The notes: a model not told the origin generated them from the letters alone. Counted from the first letter of the stretch, positions 20,620 to 28,759 are shown. The stretch is DNA of 63,253 nt from Lysobacteraceae bacterium 2PB (GCA_005502915.1 SCMT01000025.1:1-63253), one strand, 5' to 3'. Numbers and translations: made by a program.

Positions 20620-21333
20620 TCAGGCCTCCTGCGCCAGCGACACGGCGGCCAGCGGCGCATGCGCGCCGAGGAAGGGCGCGATGGCTTCGGCGGCCTCGAG
20701 CGCGTTGTCGGCCAGCACACGGATTTCCTCCAGCACGTTGACCACGGGCGAGCGCGACGACAGCTCGCCGAAGACGATGTACAGGTCGCGGCCGTCCGCC
20801 TGGCGGACGATGCCCAGGTTGGACAGCGGATTGATCGGATTCATGCGCAGGCAGGCGTCGTTGAGGCCCGGGATGTCGGCGACGTCGTCGGCGGTCACCA
20901 GCGGCACGCTGACGAAGATCTGCTCGCCCGAGACGGCCATGGTCACATCCAGCTCGCCATCATCGTCGACCACGATGTGGATCGTCGGCTCCGCCCCGTC
21001 GATCAGCTCGGCGGTCATCCCGTAACGCGTCAGGTACGGCTGCAGCGCGTCGTACAGCGGGCGCGCGGTCCATGCAGCATGGGGAGCGACGGCCGAAGGG
21101 GCCGACGTCGTTTGGGCCAGGGGGGTGGACATGGTGCTGTCGATCTCCGCGATCAGGAGGGAGGGAGGGGTGTTGTCGCGCTGCATGCGCTTTTCCAGCG
21201 ATTTCAGCAGCGCGTGGTACTGGGGCCGCACGTGCAGCGTCACCGGCTTCAGGCCGCGATCCTTCAGCCGCTCGCGGAACCGCGCCTGGCGGAGGGCCTG
21301 GGGCGACGGTGGCGAGGGCGGACGATCGGGCAT
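20620..21333 (-). CDS. DUF2170 protein (YjfI family) with RHH-like N-terminus
   Basis: This 237-residue protein has a DUF2170/YjfI domain in its C-terminal two thirds (ELDVTMAVSGEQIFVSVPLV, MNPINPLSNLGIV, VVNVLEEIRVLADNALEAAEAI). The N-terminal part, RFRERLKDRGLKPVTLHVRP followed by a basic helix QYHALLKSLEKRM, has the strand-helix look of a ribbon-helix-helix DNA-binding domain. It is the first gene of the PspA operon, and three GTGACG repeats lie 21-45 bases before its start, so autoregulation is plausible. A proline/serine/alanine linker at about 75-85 joins the two parts. DNA binding is inferred, not shown. Confidence 0.85.
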   Translation of the reverse strand: MPDRPPSPPSPQALRQARFRERLKDRGLKPVTLHVRPQYHALLKSLEKRMQRDNTPPSLLIAEIDSTMSTPLAQTTSAPSAVAPHAAWTARPLYDALQPYLTRYGMTAELIDGAEPTIHIVVDDDGELDVTMAVSGEQIFVSVPLVTADDVADIPGLNDACLRMNPINPLSNLGIVRQADGRDLYIVFGELSSRSPVVNVLEEIRVLADNALEAAEAIAPFLGAHAPLAAVSLAQEA

Positions 21334-21353
21334 GGATTCGGGGCGACATGAAC

Positions 21354-21378
21354 GTGACGCGTGACGTTACGCGTGACG
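21354..21378 (-). promoter_or_regulatory. Tandem GTGACG/ACGCGT repeats before the PspA operon
   Basis: GTGACG occurs three times, at 21354-21359, 21361-21366 and 21373-21378, and the palindrome ACGCGT twice, at 21357-21362 and 21369-21374, exactly 12 bases apart. The block begins 21 bases upstream of the first gene of the operon. Such short tandem sites suit a ribbon-helix-helix or similar dimeric regulator. The regulator is not proven, but the protein encoded next has an RHH-like N-terminus. Confidence 0.55.
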
Positions 21379-21482
21379 TTTGCGAAATGCAAGTGACTTC
21401 CGACCTACTCCGCCCTGCGCTGTCCTGCCCTGTCCTGCCGGGTCCGGCGCAGGCGGCCGGGCCGACCACCCGCGCAAACGAA

Positions 21483-21509
21483 GACACCCGGCCGAGGCGG
21501 CCGGGTGTC
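21483..21509 (-). terminator. Hairpin terminator after the MBL-fold gene
   Basis: A perfect 12-base stem (21483-21494 with 21498-21509) has a three-base loop. Read on the minus strand it is followed by TTCGTTT. It lies 74 bases after the stop of the MBL-fold gene and ahead of the PspA operon, so it insulates the two. Confidence 0.75.
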
Positions 21510-21582
21510 AGGGTTAGCGTCATCCATTCGTGACGTCAGGCAGGCATCGACAGCCCGCCTCGTCCGTCCGGCAGAAGCCGGC

Positions 21583-22392
21583 TCAGTAATTCGCCGGGGT
21601 CGCCTCGCGCGTCACCTGGTGGCGATAGTGCATCGGCCCGAGCAGGTCGATGCCGCAGTCCAGGCGCGACAGCCAGTCCAGCACCTGCGCCATCGCCTCG
21701 CCACGGAACGGCATGCCGTGCTGCGGCACGATCATCTCCGGCGCCAGGTCGCGGACCATGTCCACCCACAGCCGCAGCACGCGGTTGCTGGCCATGTAAC
21801 GGCGATGGAAGCCCTCCATGCACGGCCGGTAGGCCTCGAAATCCTCGACGAAGGCGTATTCGCGACCGCTGGGGACGAGGCCGGAGCAGACATCGCCCGA
21901 GAAAAGGATGCGGCTGATCGGGTCGTAGAACGACAGGTTGCCCACCGAATGCAGGAAGTGCGCCGGCAGTGCGACGAGGTGCGTGTCGCCCAGCGGAATG
22001 CGCGCACCCTCGTCGTCGACCAGCAGGTAACGCTCGCGACCGGCGTTCTCCATGTAGTGCGGCACCAGGTGCGGGACGAATCGTCCCCAGAGCTTGGAGC
22101 AGACCACGGTGGCCTTGGTGTACAGCAGCCACTTGTCGATCGCGCCGATGATGTCGGGGTCCTGGTGCGAGCACAGGATCAGGCCGATCTCGTGCGGACG
22201 CACATCGCGTCCCAGCGCCAGCACCAGCGGGTTGTAGAGCAGCGCGCCACCGGGATCCATCAGCGCCGAGGCGTCGCCGTGCTTGATGAGGAACTGGTTG
22301 GCCTGCACGCCGTCGTCGCCGCGCACCAGATCGCTGTAGGCCACGCAACGATGCTGACCGGACTCGAAGAGAACGAAACCCATGGCGGTCAT
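21583..22392 (-). CDS. MBL-fold oxygen-binding diiron (ODP) protein
   Basis: This 269-residue protein is a metallo-beta-lactamase-fold protein of the ODP (diiron, flavodiiron-like) type. In place of the usual HxHxDH it carries SHQDPDIIGAIDKWL at about 95-109, with further ligands in LPAHFLHSVGNLSFYD, LFSGDVCSG and VPQHGMPF. ODP proteins sense or reduce O2 and similar molecules; no flavodoxin domain is fused here. ATG at 22392 is chosen; a second methionine lies three residues on. It is monocistronic, ending at the hairpin near 21500. Confidence 0.88.
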   Translation of the reverse strand: MTAMGFVLFESGQHRCVAYSDLVRGDDGVQANQFLIKHGDASALMDPGGALLYNPLVLALGRDVRPHEIGLILCSHQDPDIIGAIDKWLLYTKATVVCSKLWGRFVPHLVPHYMENAGRERYLLVDDEGARIPLGDTHLVALPAHFLHSVGNLSFYDPISRILFSGDVCSGLVPSGREYAFVEDFEAYRPCMEGFHRRYMASNRVLRLWVDMVRDLAPEMIVPQHGMPFRGEAMAQVLDWLSRLDCGIDLLGPMHYRHQVTREATPANY

Positions 22393-22550
22393 CCTTGGAA
22401 GGAAAGGTGGCGCAGGTTATGGCCGCCCCGTTTTCCCGGCCTTGATCCCGATCAATTCGCCGGGGAACGCTGCGTTCGCTGCAAAGCCCGCACGGGATCG
22501 CAGGATCGACATCGACACGGGCGAGATACGCGATCGATCGAGCGCGTCGA

Positions 22551-23153
22551 TCAACCCTGCCGATCGCCGCATCGGCGCAGTCGGATCACCAGCACTTCGC
22601 CACCGCCATCCAGCGCGAAGCGCGCGCGGGCCTGGCCCGTCGGAAACAGCAGCGTGTCGCCGGCGGCGGCATCGCAGCGGGCGTCGCTGCCGGTGGCATG
22701 CGCATGACCGGACAGCACGTGCACGACCCAGCGCTCCCCGGGTTCGACGAACAGCACCATCGAGCCCACCAGCGGGCGATGCCACAGCTCGGCGTCGACG
22801 CGATCACGACGCCACATCAGGTTGAAATCATGCGTGAGCCCGTCGACGAGTTCGCCGCGTGCCGCGCGCTCGCCGGCGAAACGGACGCGGCCATGCGGCG
22901 GCAGGACTTCGCGCACTTCGCCGTCGTCGAAATGCAGGCGAACGCCATGGCCGTGGAGCAGGACCAGTTCGCGCTCGACGCCAGGAAACGCGGAGAACGG
23001 GCCGTCCTGTTCGATCTCGGCGATCGACAGCCGCCAGTCCCAATCGTCGCCACCTTCCGGCCAGCGCAGGATCTCGCGCGTCCAGCCGAAGCCATTGCGC
23101 CATCGCTCGCGGCGATATTCGTTGGCGGGGATCAGGCGGGGCTGCGGGTTCAT
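22551..23153 (-). CDS. HutD-family protein
   Basis: This 200-residue protein matches HutD, a cupin-fold protein often found with histidine utilisation genes. Typical parts are RRERWRNGFGWTREILRWPE near the start, DWDWRLSIAEIEQDGPFSAF at about 36-55, and LTHDFNLMWRRDR at about 105-117. No hut genes are nearby, so it may be an orphan with another role. The start at 23153 is chosen over one 45 bases upstream because it gives the family N-terminus. It lies downstream of the comEA-like gene with a large hairpin between. Confidence 0.86.
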   Translation of the reverse strand: MNPQPRLIPANEYRRERWRNGFGWTREILRWPEGGDDWDWRLSIAEIEQDGPFSAFPGVERELVLLHGHGVRLHFDDGEVREVLPPHGRVRFAGERAARGELVDGLTHDFNLMWRRDRVDAELWHRPLVGSMVLFVEPGERWVVHVLSGHAHATGSDARCDAAAGDTLLFPTGQARARFALDGGGEVLVIRLRRCGDRQG

Positions 23154-23197
23154 GGGCACTCCGGGATCGATGCGGCGGAGTGTATCCAAACCATGCA

Positions 23198-23241
23198 AAC
23201 GGGGTCAGGTTCACTTCCTGCGAAGTGAACCTGACCCCGTT
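23198..23241. repeat. Perfect 20-bp inverted repeat (REP-like hairpin)
   Basis: The arms at 23198-23217 and 23222-23241 are perfectly complementary over 20 bases with a four-base CTGC loop. The arm contains GGGGTCAGGTTCACTT, a motif recognised in REP-type elements linked to RAYT transposases in gammaproteobacteria. It sits between the comEA-like gene and hutD, which run in the same direction, and could also stop transcription, though no T tract follows on either strand. Confidence 0.85.
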
Positions 23242-23261
23242 CGAACCGTGGCAGCGGACGA

Positions 23262-23612
23262 TCAGCGCTTCTTCGGCGCAGCTGCAGCCACCGGCGCCTT
23301 GCCAGGCGCCGCTGCCGGGCGGGCCGCGGGCGCGGCACCGCCGACCACGATCAGCTCGCGGTTGCGCTCGACCGTCTTCAGGCCGATGCCGTCGACCTGG
23401 GCGAGCTGTTCGGCGCTGCGGAACGGCCCGTTCTGCTTGCGGTAGGCGACGATCGCCTCGGCCTTGGCAGGGCCCACGTTGACCAGCACGCGGTCGAGCG
23501 TGGCGGCGTCGGCGCTGTTGATGTTGACTTTCTCGGCGGCGAGGGCGCCCAGGCTCAGGCCCAGCGACAGGGCGGCGGTGGCGAGGATGCGGGCGGTGTT
23601 GAACAGGTTCAT
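23262..23612 (-). CDS. ComEA-like helix-hairpin-helix DNA-binding protein
   Basis: This 116-residue protein has a signal peptide ending GALAAE, then a ComEA-type helix-hairpin-helix repeat: VNINSADAATLDRVLVNVGP, KAEAIVAYRKQNGPFRSAEQ, LAQVDGIGLKTVERNRELIV. The C-terminus is a low-complexity Ala/Pro/Lys tail. Periplasmic ComEA proteins bind incoming DNA during natural transformation. The short form matches the ComEA-like proteins of gammaproteobacteria. No other competence genes are adjacent. It is divergent from the M20 peptidase gene over 251 bases. Confidence 0.92.
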   Translation of the reverse strand: MNLFNTARILATAALSLGLSLGALAAEKVNINSADAATLDRVLVNVGPAKAEAIVAYRKQNGPFRSAEQLAQVDGIGLKTVERNRELIVVGGAAPAARPAAAPGKAPVAAAAPKKR

Positions 23613-23863
23613 GGTGTTGTCCTTTGAATGGGCTTGGATTGACTGGATGGTCGGGGTTCGTCCCGCGTCGGCAGCGGCCGGTGTTTCGTGGCGTCCGCTG
23701 CATCGCGTCGACAGGGACAGTCTCCGGATCCGGGCCATTCGCCCCCATCGCCGGACCGCCCGCCGCGACCTCCGGAAAATCCCCCCGCCCGTGTCGGAAA
23801 AACCCGACCCCCGCCAAGCCGCGTAGAATCCACGGGGTCTTTTTCCGCCGCCGGGCCCGCCGC

Positions 23864-25357
23864 ATGGACATCAGTCGCATCGAACATTTCGTTGGCCGCA
23901 AATGGGACGAGGAAATCGTTCCGCAGCTGGTCGACTACATCCGCATTCCCAACAAGTCGCCGATGTTCGACAAGGACTGGGCCGCGCACGGGCACATGGA
24001 TGCGGCGGTCGAACTGATGACGACCTGGGCGCGCGCCCAGGACGTGCCGGGCATGCAGGTCGAAGTAGTGCGCCTGGACGGCCGCACGCCGCTGATCTTC
24101 ATCGACATCCCGGCCAGCGCCGATGCCGGCACCGGCGACGACTGCATCCTGCTCTACGGCCACCTCGACAAGCAGCCGGAAATGACCGGCTGGGACGACG
24201 ACCTCGGCCCGTGGACGCCGGTGATCAAGGGCGATCGCCTCTACGGCCGCGGTGGTGCCGACGACGGTTACGCGATCTATGGTTCGCTCACGTCGATCCT
24301 CGCGCTGCGCGAACAGGGTATTCCGCATGCGCGCTGCGTGGTGATGATCGAAGCCTGCGAGGAATCCGGCAGCTACGACCTGCCCGCCTACGTCGACCAC
24401 CTCGCGCCGCGCATCGGCAAGCCTTCGCTGGTGGTCTGCCTGGATTCGGGCTGCGGCAACTACGAACAGCTGTGGTGCACCACGTCGCTGCGCGGCCTGG
24501 CCGGCGGCAACCTCACCGTGAAGGTGCTGGACGAAGGCGTGCACTCCGGCGACGCCTCCGGCATCGTGCCGTCGAGCTTCCGCATCCTGCGCCAGCTGCT
24601 GTCGCGCATCGAGGACGAACAGACCGGGCGCATCCTGATCGAAGGCATGCAGGTCGAGATCCCGGCCGATCGCCTGGCCCAGGCGAAGACCTGCGCCCAA
24701 GTGCTGGGCACGGCGGTCTACGACAAGTTCTCGTTCCTGCCCGGCATGACGCCGATGCACGAGGACCTGACCGAACTGGTGCTCAACCGCACCTGGCGCC
24801 CCGCACTGTCGGTGACCGGCGTCGACGGCATGCCGCCGCTGTCGTCCGCGGGCAACGTGCTGCGCCCCTTCACTGCCGTGAAGCTGAGCCTGCGCCTGCC
24901 GCCCACACTCGATGGCAAGCACGCAGGGCAACTGCTGAGCGATGCGCTGCTGCGCGATCCGCCCTACGGCGCGCAGGTGTCGCTGCAGCTGGAAAAGGAT
25001 TCCACCGGATGGAACGCGCCGACGCTCAGCCCGTGGCTGGAACAGGCGATCGACAGTGCCAGCCAGGCCTTCTTCGGCAAGCCGGCGATGTACATGGGCG
25101 AAGGCGGCACGATTCCGTTCATGGGGATGCTCGGCGAGAAATTCCCGGGCGCGCAGTTCATGATCACCGGCGTGCTCGGCCCGCAATCCAATGCGCACGG
25201 CCCGAATGAATTCCTCGACATCCCGATGGGCAAGCGCGTCACCGCCTGCGTGTCGCAGGTGATCGCTGCGCACCGCAACGCCAGCCAGCGCGGCGAAACC
25301 ACCGGCGTCGCCGCCGTGGCCGGCGGGCACCACCACGGCGAGCACGGCTGCTGCTGA
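23864..25357 (+). CDS. M20-family metallopeptidase with His/Cys-rich tail
   Basis: This 497-residue protein is an M20 dinuclear metallopeptidase. Metal ligands are visible: H in LLYGHLDKQPE, D in GRGGADDGY, E in IEACEESGSYD (with the catalytic Glu just before), D in CLDSGCGN and H in GPQSNAHGPNEF. The dimerisation domain occupies about 220-380. The last residues, GGHHHGEHGCC, form an unusual His/Cys-rich tail that could bind extra metal. A TAGAAT hexamer at 23824-23829 may be its -10. A 9-base hairpin at 25383-25406 follows the gene. Peptidase specificity is unknown; dipeptidase-like action is likely. Confidence 0.92.
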   Translation: MDISRIEHFVGRKWDEEIVPQLVDYIRIPNKSPMFDKDWAAHGHMDAAVELMTTWARAQDVPGMQVEVVRLDGRTPLIFIDIPASADAGTGDDCILLYGHLDKQPEMTGWDDDLGPWTPVIKGDRLYGRGGADDGYAIYGSLTSILALREQGIPHARCVVMIEACEESGSYDLPAYVDHLAPRIGKPSLVVCLDSGCGNYEQLWCTTSLRGLAGGNLTVKVLDEGVHSGDASGIVPSSFRILRQLLSRIEDEQTGRILIEGMQVEIPADRLAQAKTCAQVLGTAVYDKFSFLPGMTPMHEDLTELVLNRTWRPALSVTGVDGMPPLSSAGNVLRPFTAVKLSLRLPPTLDGKHAGQLLSDALLRDPPYGAQVSLQLEKDSTGWNAPTLSPWLEQAIDSASQAFFGKPAMYMGEGGTIPFMGMLGEKFPGAQFMITGVLGPQSNAHGPNEFLDIPMGKRVTACVSQVIAAHRNASQRGETTGVAAVAGGHHHGEHGCC

Positions 25358-25930
25358 GACCCGTCGATCCGTCGACGCGAAGGTGCGGGGCGCCGTCGCC
25401 CCGCACTACCACGGCACCCAACAGAAGAGACTGCAGGAAGATCGGAAACGCGCCCGCGATGCGCGGATCGTGCGCGTTCCGGCGCGCACGCAAGGATGAC
25501 AGTGCAGTCGCGGATATCGATCGGCACGCCTCCAGGACAGATAGCGACTTCACCCGCTCCGGCGAAATCCGACATGCCCCTGATGATCGGCCACCGTTTT
25601 TCCGGCGCGGATCATCGTCACGACACCCGCGGTCGCTCGCGCACGTCGCCTGCGGTATACGAAAAAACGCGTGATCCAAACGCTTGATTCAAGCGCGACA
25701 GCCACGCGCGCGCATCGAAAACCGGAACGGATGTCCGGTAATCCGGCTGCCGTCCCTCGTCGAACCGGCCCGCCGGTCGAGACGGCATTGCAATCCCAAC
25801 CACGAAGCAATCCCGGATGTTAACGTCGGTTTGCCCGAGGATCTGGCGTGCGGGCACGGAATCGTTGGCGTAACCGGCACAGGGGAGCCGACAGCAAATG
25901 GTTTATCGAAATATATCCAAGGAGTAGCCC
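25358..25930. other. 573-base non-coding stretch
   Basis: A hairpin (25383-25391 with 25398-25406) near the left end may terminate the peptidase transcript. The rest shows no convincing gene: open frames on both strands have poor composition and no similarity that I recognise. The last 60 bases before 25931 are AT-rich (TTTATCGAAATATATCC) and probably hold the promoter and the AAGGAG ribosome-binding site of the next gene. GC is visibly lower than in the flanking core genes, so decayed DNA or a small RNA is possible. Confidence 0.5.
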
Positions 25931-26377
25931 ATGTTGATTCAACACAGTCGCGCACTGGCATATTCGATCCTGGCCTTGTTTGGATCGTGGCTGGCGATTT
26001 CGCCTGCGAGTGCATGCTGTCCCAGCGGTGGCGTCGGCGAACCCGCTCCCTCGAACGGACTCGGCCAGACCAATCCGCCTTCGATCGATCTCGCGCCGAA
26101 TTCGCCGTGGCAGGTCTACCAGTTCGAACGCGACGGCATCCGCTATCTGCAGATCAACGACAGCGCAGGCGTCGTACGCACCGCCGTCGGTCGCATCGAG
26201 GACACGTTCTGGGTATTGCCGATCGGCTCCGATGCGGATCACGTCGTGGTCGATGGCACGACCGAACCCGCCGGAACGCCGACGAGGGTCTATCTCGGCC
26301 CCGACGTGGAAGTTGTGGTGTACGAAGACGGGAGCCGCCAGCGCTGGTGGATCCGCAGGCCGACGTCGACCTACTGA
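25931..26377 (+). CDS. Small secreted protein of unknown function
   Basis: This 148-residue protein starts with a signal peptide (LAYSILALFGSWLAISPASA) whose cleavage would leave a mature N-terminus CCPSGG. Then comes a compact, beta-rich-looking domain (WQVYQFERDGIRYLQINDSA, DTFWVLPIGSDADHVVVDG, VEVVVYEDGSRQRWWIRR). I do not recognise the family. A good AAGGAG lies seven bases before the ATG, so it is likely translated. It converges with the MASE1 gene with only seven bases between. The CC at the cleavage site is not preceded by a leucine, so a lipoprotein is unlikely. Confidence 0.7.
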   Translation: MLIQHSRALAYSILALFGSWLAISPASACCPSGGVGEPAPSNGLGQTNPPSIDLAPNSPWQVYQFERDGIRYLQINDSAGVVRTAVGRIEDTFWVLPIGSDADHVVVDGTTEPAGTPTRVYLGPDVEVVVYEDGSRQRWWIRRPTSTY

Positions 26378-26384
26378 TCCGGGC

Positions 26385-27899
26385 TCAGTGGGCCGCGCCG
26401 GCTTCGGTCAACAGGATCGAAAGCTGGTGCCCATGGCGGTGCAACAGACCGCCATGGGCCTTGATCCGCGCATTGAGCAGCATCTGCGCGGTTTCCCCCG
26501 CGTGCGAGGTTTCGTGCTGCGACGTCGGCACCACGCCGACGTGCAGCACGATGCCGCGCGACTGGCGTGCGTTCCAGGCGCGCATGTTGATCCGGTACTC
26601 GTCCGGGTTGTAGTCCGACAGCAGGGCCATCGCGTGGCAGATGCAGCGATATGCGGTCAGCTGCAGCCCGGTGGACAGTGTCTTCACCGGGCCCCGGAAG
26701 CCATAGCTGACGTGGGCATCACCCGCCCAGAAATCGCTGAACGCCTGGTTGTGCACGGCCCTGAACAGGCCGCCCTCTTCGAGCTGGATCGGATACAGCG
26801 CCATGGCCTGTTCGTCGAAGGCCTGGCGATGGACCATGCCGCTGCTGTTGAGGTTCATCGCATCCTCGAACCGCCCCTGGCTCTTCAGCCAGTCGGCGAG
26901 CATCTTGCGTTCGCCGTCGAGCATCAGCTGCATCTGCGCCATGTAGAGCAGCTGTTCGCGCAGGATGTGCTCGGTCGTGTCGAAGCTGGTGCGCGCGAGC
27001 CGCCTGGCTTCCTCCTCGGCGACGCCGGACTGGCTGGCGTTCTGGTGGTGCCGGGTCATCGACCAGCCGATGGCGAGTACCGCCGTCGCCGTGATCACCA
27101 GCGCCTGCTGCGCGATGAACACACCGGAATCGTGACCGCCCTCGAAGCCGAAGTTGGGCAGGATCGCGCCGACCGCGAGGTTGCCGATCCAGGTCCCGAA
27201 TGCCGCGCCACGCCAGCCATGCAGCAGCGTGAGCGCCACTGCCGGGGTGATCATGAGCATGAGCACGCCCTGCCGGATGCCCACGGCGAGGTCCTGCGCG
27301 AGATGCAGGACGAGATACAGGGCGAGCACGACGCCTGTGGCGATCGCGACGTTGCGATGGAAGCCCCGGGTCGCGAACCAGGACACCTGCCGCGTCATCC
27401 ACAGCAGGCAGGGCAACAGCACGATCATGATGCCCAGGTGGTAGCCGACGGAGACGCGCAGGAAGCCCTCGAACGACGCCATCACCGGCGGCCCGGACAG
27501 CAGGAAGTTCACGATCGCGTTGCTGGCGGCGCCCCACAGCGCGAGCAGCACCGCCGAGAACGGCAGCCATCGCACCTGCGCGACGAGGGTGGACAGGCGC
27601 CTGTGCAGCACGGCAGGCACCACGGCGATGATGGAGATCAGCAGGAAGGGGCTGGCGTAGGCCCACAGTGCGCCGTCGACGGGCGCGCGCGGCACGCGCA
27701 GCAGGCCCAGCGCGGCGATGTCGCCGATGAAGAGGTAGGGCCAATGGCGGATCGGCAGAAGCAGCAGGCCGGCGATGCGAATTCCCGCGGGCAGGAACCA
27801 CTGGTCAAGCGAACTGAACCAAGCCGCGAGATACGCAAAGCAGTAGACCACCGAAAATGCCAATCCTTTGGCGATGCTTTTCCACTTCGCATCTTCCAT
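26385..27899 (-). CDS. MASE1 membrane sensor with degenerate HATPase-like end
   Basis: This 504-residue protein has an N-terminal MASE1 sensor with about eight TM helices (residues about 10-290; WFLPAGIRIAGLLLLPIRHW is typical). A helical segment follows (FDTTEHILREQLLYMAQMQL) like a dimerisation domain, then a C-terminal part that aligns loosely with HATPase_c of NarX/DesK-type kinases: TAYRCICHAMALLSDYNP at the N-box position and LLNARIKAHGGLLHRHGHQL at the G2 position. The N-box asparagine and clear G1 motif are missing, so it is probably not an active kinase. No response regulator is adjacent. It may act as a membrane sensor through protein contacts. Confidence 0.82.
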   Translation of the reverse strand: MEDAKWKSIAKGLAFSVVYCFAYLAAWFSSLDQWFLPAGIRIAGLLLLPIRHWPYLFIGDIAALGLLRVPRAPVDGALWAYASPFLLISIIAVVPAVLHRRLSTLVAQVRWLPFSAVLLALWGAASNAIVNFLLSGPPVMASFEGFLRVSVGYHLGIMIVLLPCLLWMTRQVSWFATRGFHRNVAIATGVVLALYLVLHLAQDLAVGIRQGVLMLMITPAVALTLLHGWRGAAFGTWIGNLAVGAILPNFGFEGGHDSGVFIAQQALVITATAVLAIGWSMTRHHQNASQSGVAEEEARRLARTSFDTTEHILREQLLYMAQMQLMLDGERKMLADWLKSQGRFEDAMNLNSSGMVHRQAFDEQAMALYPIQLEEGGLFRAVHNQAFSDFWAGDAHVSYGFRGPVKTLSTGLQLTAYRCICHAMALLSDYNPDEYRINMRAWNARQSRGIVLHVGVVPTSQHETSHAGETAQMLLNARIKAHGGLLHRHGHQLSILLTEAGAAH

Positions 27900-28017
27900 T
27901 GCATGTTCCTGCGAACCCTCGCCGGGACGGTCCGCACACGCCTCTTCTGGTTGTTCGTCTCGAGCTTAATTTGCACAAATTCAGGGGCCCGTCAAACGAT
28001 TCGACGCGCCGCCCCGG

Positions 28018-28680
28018 TCAGAGTGCGCCGACGACCGCGCCGAGGATCCGCAGATCCGTTAACTCGGAGACGGGCACGTGCACCCGGTCGACCCCCGGGT
28101 CCTGCCCGACCAGCAGCCAGCCGTCGCGTCGCGGCAGGACGCGGCGGATGTCCGGGCGTCCCCAGAGGGTATAGGCATAGAGGCCGCCGTCGACCACGTC
28201 CTCGTGCCGGGTCATGCTGGTATCGACCAGCACCAGGGCGTTGCGGCGGATGTCCGGTTCCATGGCGCGGGACAGCTGCACCGCCCATCGGACGTGCTGG
28301 ACCGGTGTCGGCCCCAGTTCCCGGCGGACGACGAATTCGGGCAGCCAGATGCGCACGGGCATGTCGGCGCGGGCAAAGCCGTCCAGACGCTCGATGGCCA
28401 CATGCGCGTCGGGCGTGGCCCCGGAGCGCAGGCCCTGGAGGGCCATGACCTGCTGGGCGGATTCGACGCGGAGCATCTGGTCGTAGGCCCGGCTGATCCG
28501 CTCGGGCGCGACGCCCAGCAGGGCGGCGATCGCCGGAGCGTGCTCGGCGGGGATGGGGCGCCGCCCCACGCGCCAGTGCGCGACGTTGTTGCGGCCGACC
28601 CGCGCGACTTCCGCCACCCGCGTGTTGCTGGTGCCGGTTTCGTCCATCGCCTGCATGAGGGCTTGTGCGTACTTGTCCAT
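28018..28680 (-). CDS. CI/LexA-like repressor with inactive S24 domain
   Basis: This 220-residue protein has an N-terminal helix-turn-helix (TRVAEVARVGRNNVAHWRVG, about 20-39) and a C-terminal S24/LexA-like domain (about 105-220, with ALVLVDTSMTRHEDVVDGGL). The nucleophile position of the SMEP motif reads A139-M-E-P, and the lysine of the dyad is replaced by arginine (IRRVLPRRDGWLL, R179/R180). Self-cleavage is therefore unlikely, and it would not respond to RecA as phage CI or LexA does. It is divergent from the CsrA-like gene, with an inverted repeat between. Confidence 0.85.
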   Translation of the reverse strand: MDKYAQALMQAMDETGTSNTRVAEVARVGRNNVAHWRVGRRPIPAEHAPAIAALLGVAPERISRAYDQMLRVESAQQVMALQGLRSGATPDAHVAIERLDGFARADMPVRIWLPEFVVRRELGPTPVQHVRWAVQLSRAMEPDIRRNALVLVDTSMTRHEDVVDGGLYAYTLWGRPDIRRVLPRRDGWLLVGQDPGVDRVHVPVSELTDLRILGAVVGAL

Positions 28681-28731
28681 GGGCCTGCCTACCCGACTTC
28701 CGGGCGACAGGTTCGCATGATCCGCCCTCGA

Positions 28732-28759
28732 TTGACAGGCATGTCAATTGTGCTAACTT
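28732..28759 (+). promoter_or_regulatory. Operator/promoter between repressor and CsrA-like gene
   Basis: TTGACA-GGCA-TGTCAA (28732-28747) is a 6-4-6 inverted repeat and contains a perfect -35 hexamer on each strand. On the plus strand a weak -10 (TAACTT, 28754-28759) follows after 16 bases. A dimeric HTH repressor such as the one encoded on the left could bind here and control both directions. The long leader on the plus side (170 bases) contains no other gene. Confidence 0.6.

Noticed and set aside
18838-21351. 837-residue plus-strand frame across the PspA operon
   Set aside because: All genes beneath it on the minus strand have recognisable families and coupled starts, so the plus frame is a shadow.
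25684-26613. 309-residue plus-strand frame over the small secreted protein
   Set aside because: It lacks a ribosome-binding site and family match. The 148-residue frame inside it has a good AAGGAG and a signal peptide.
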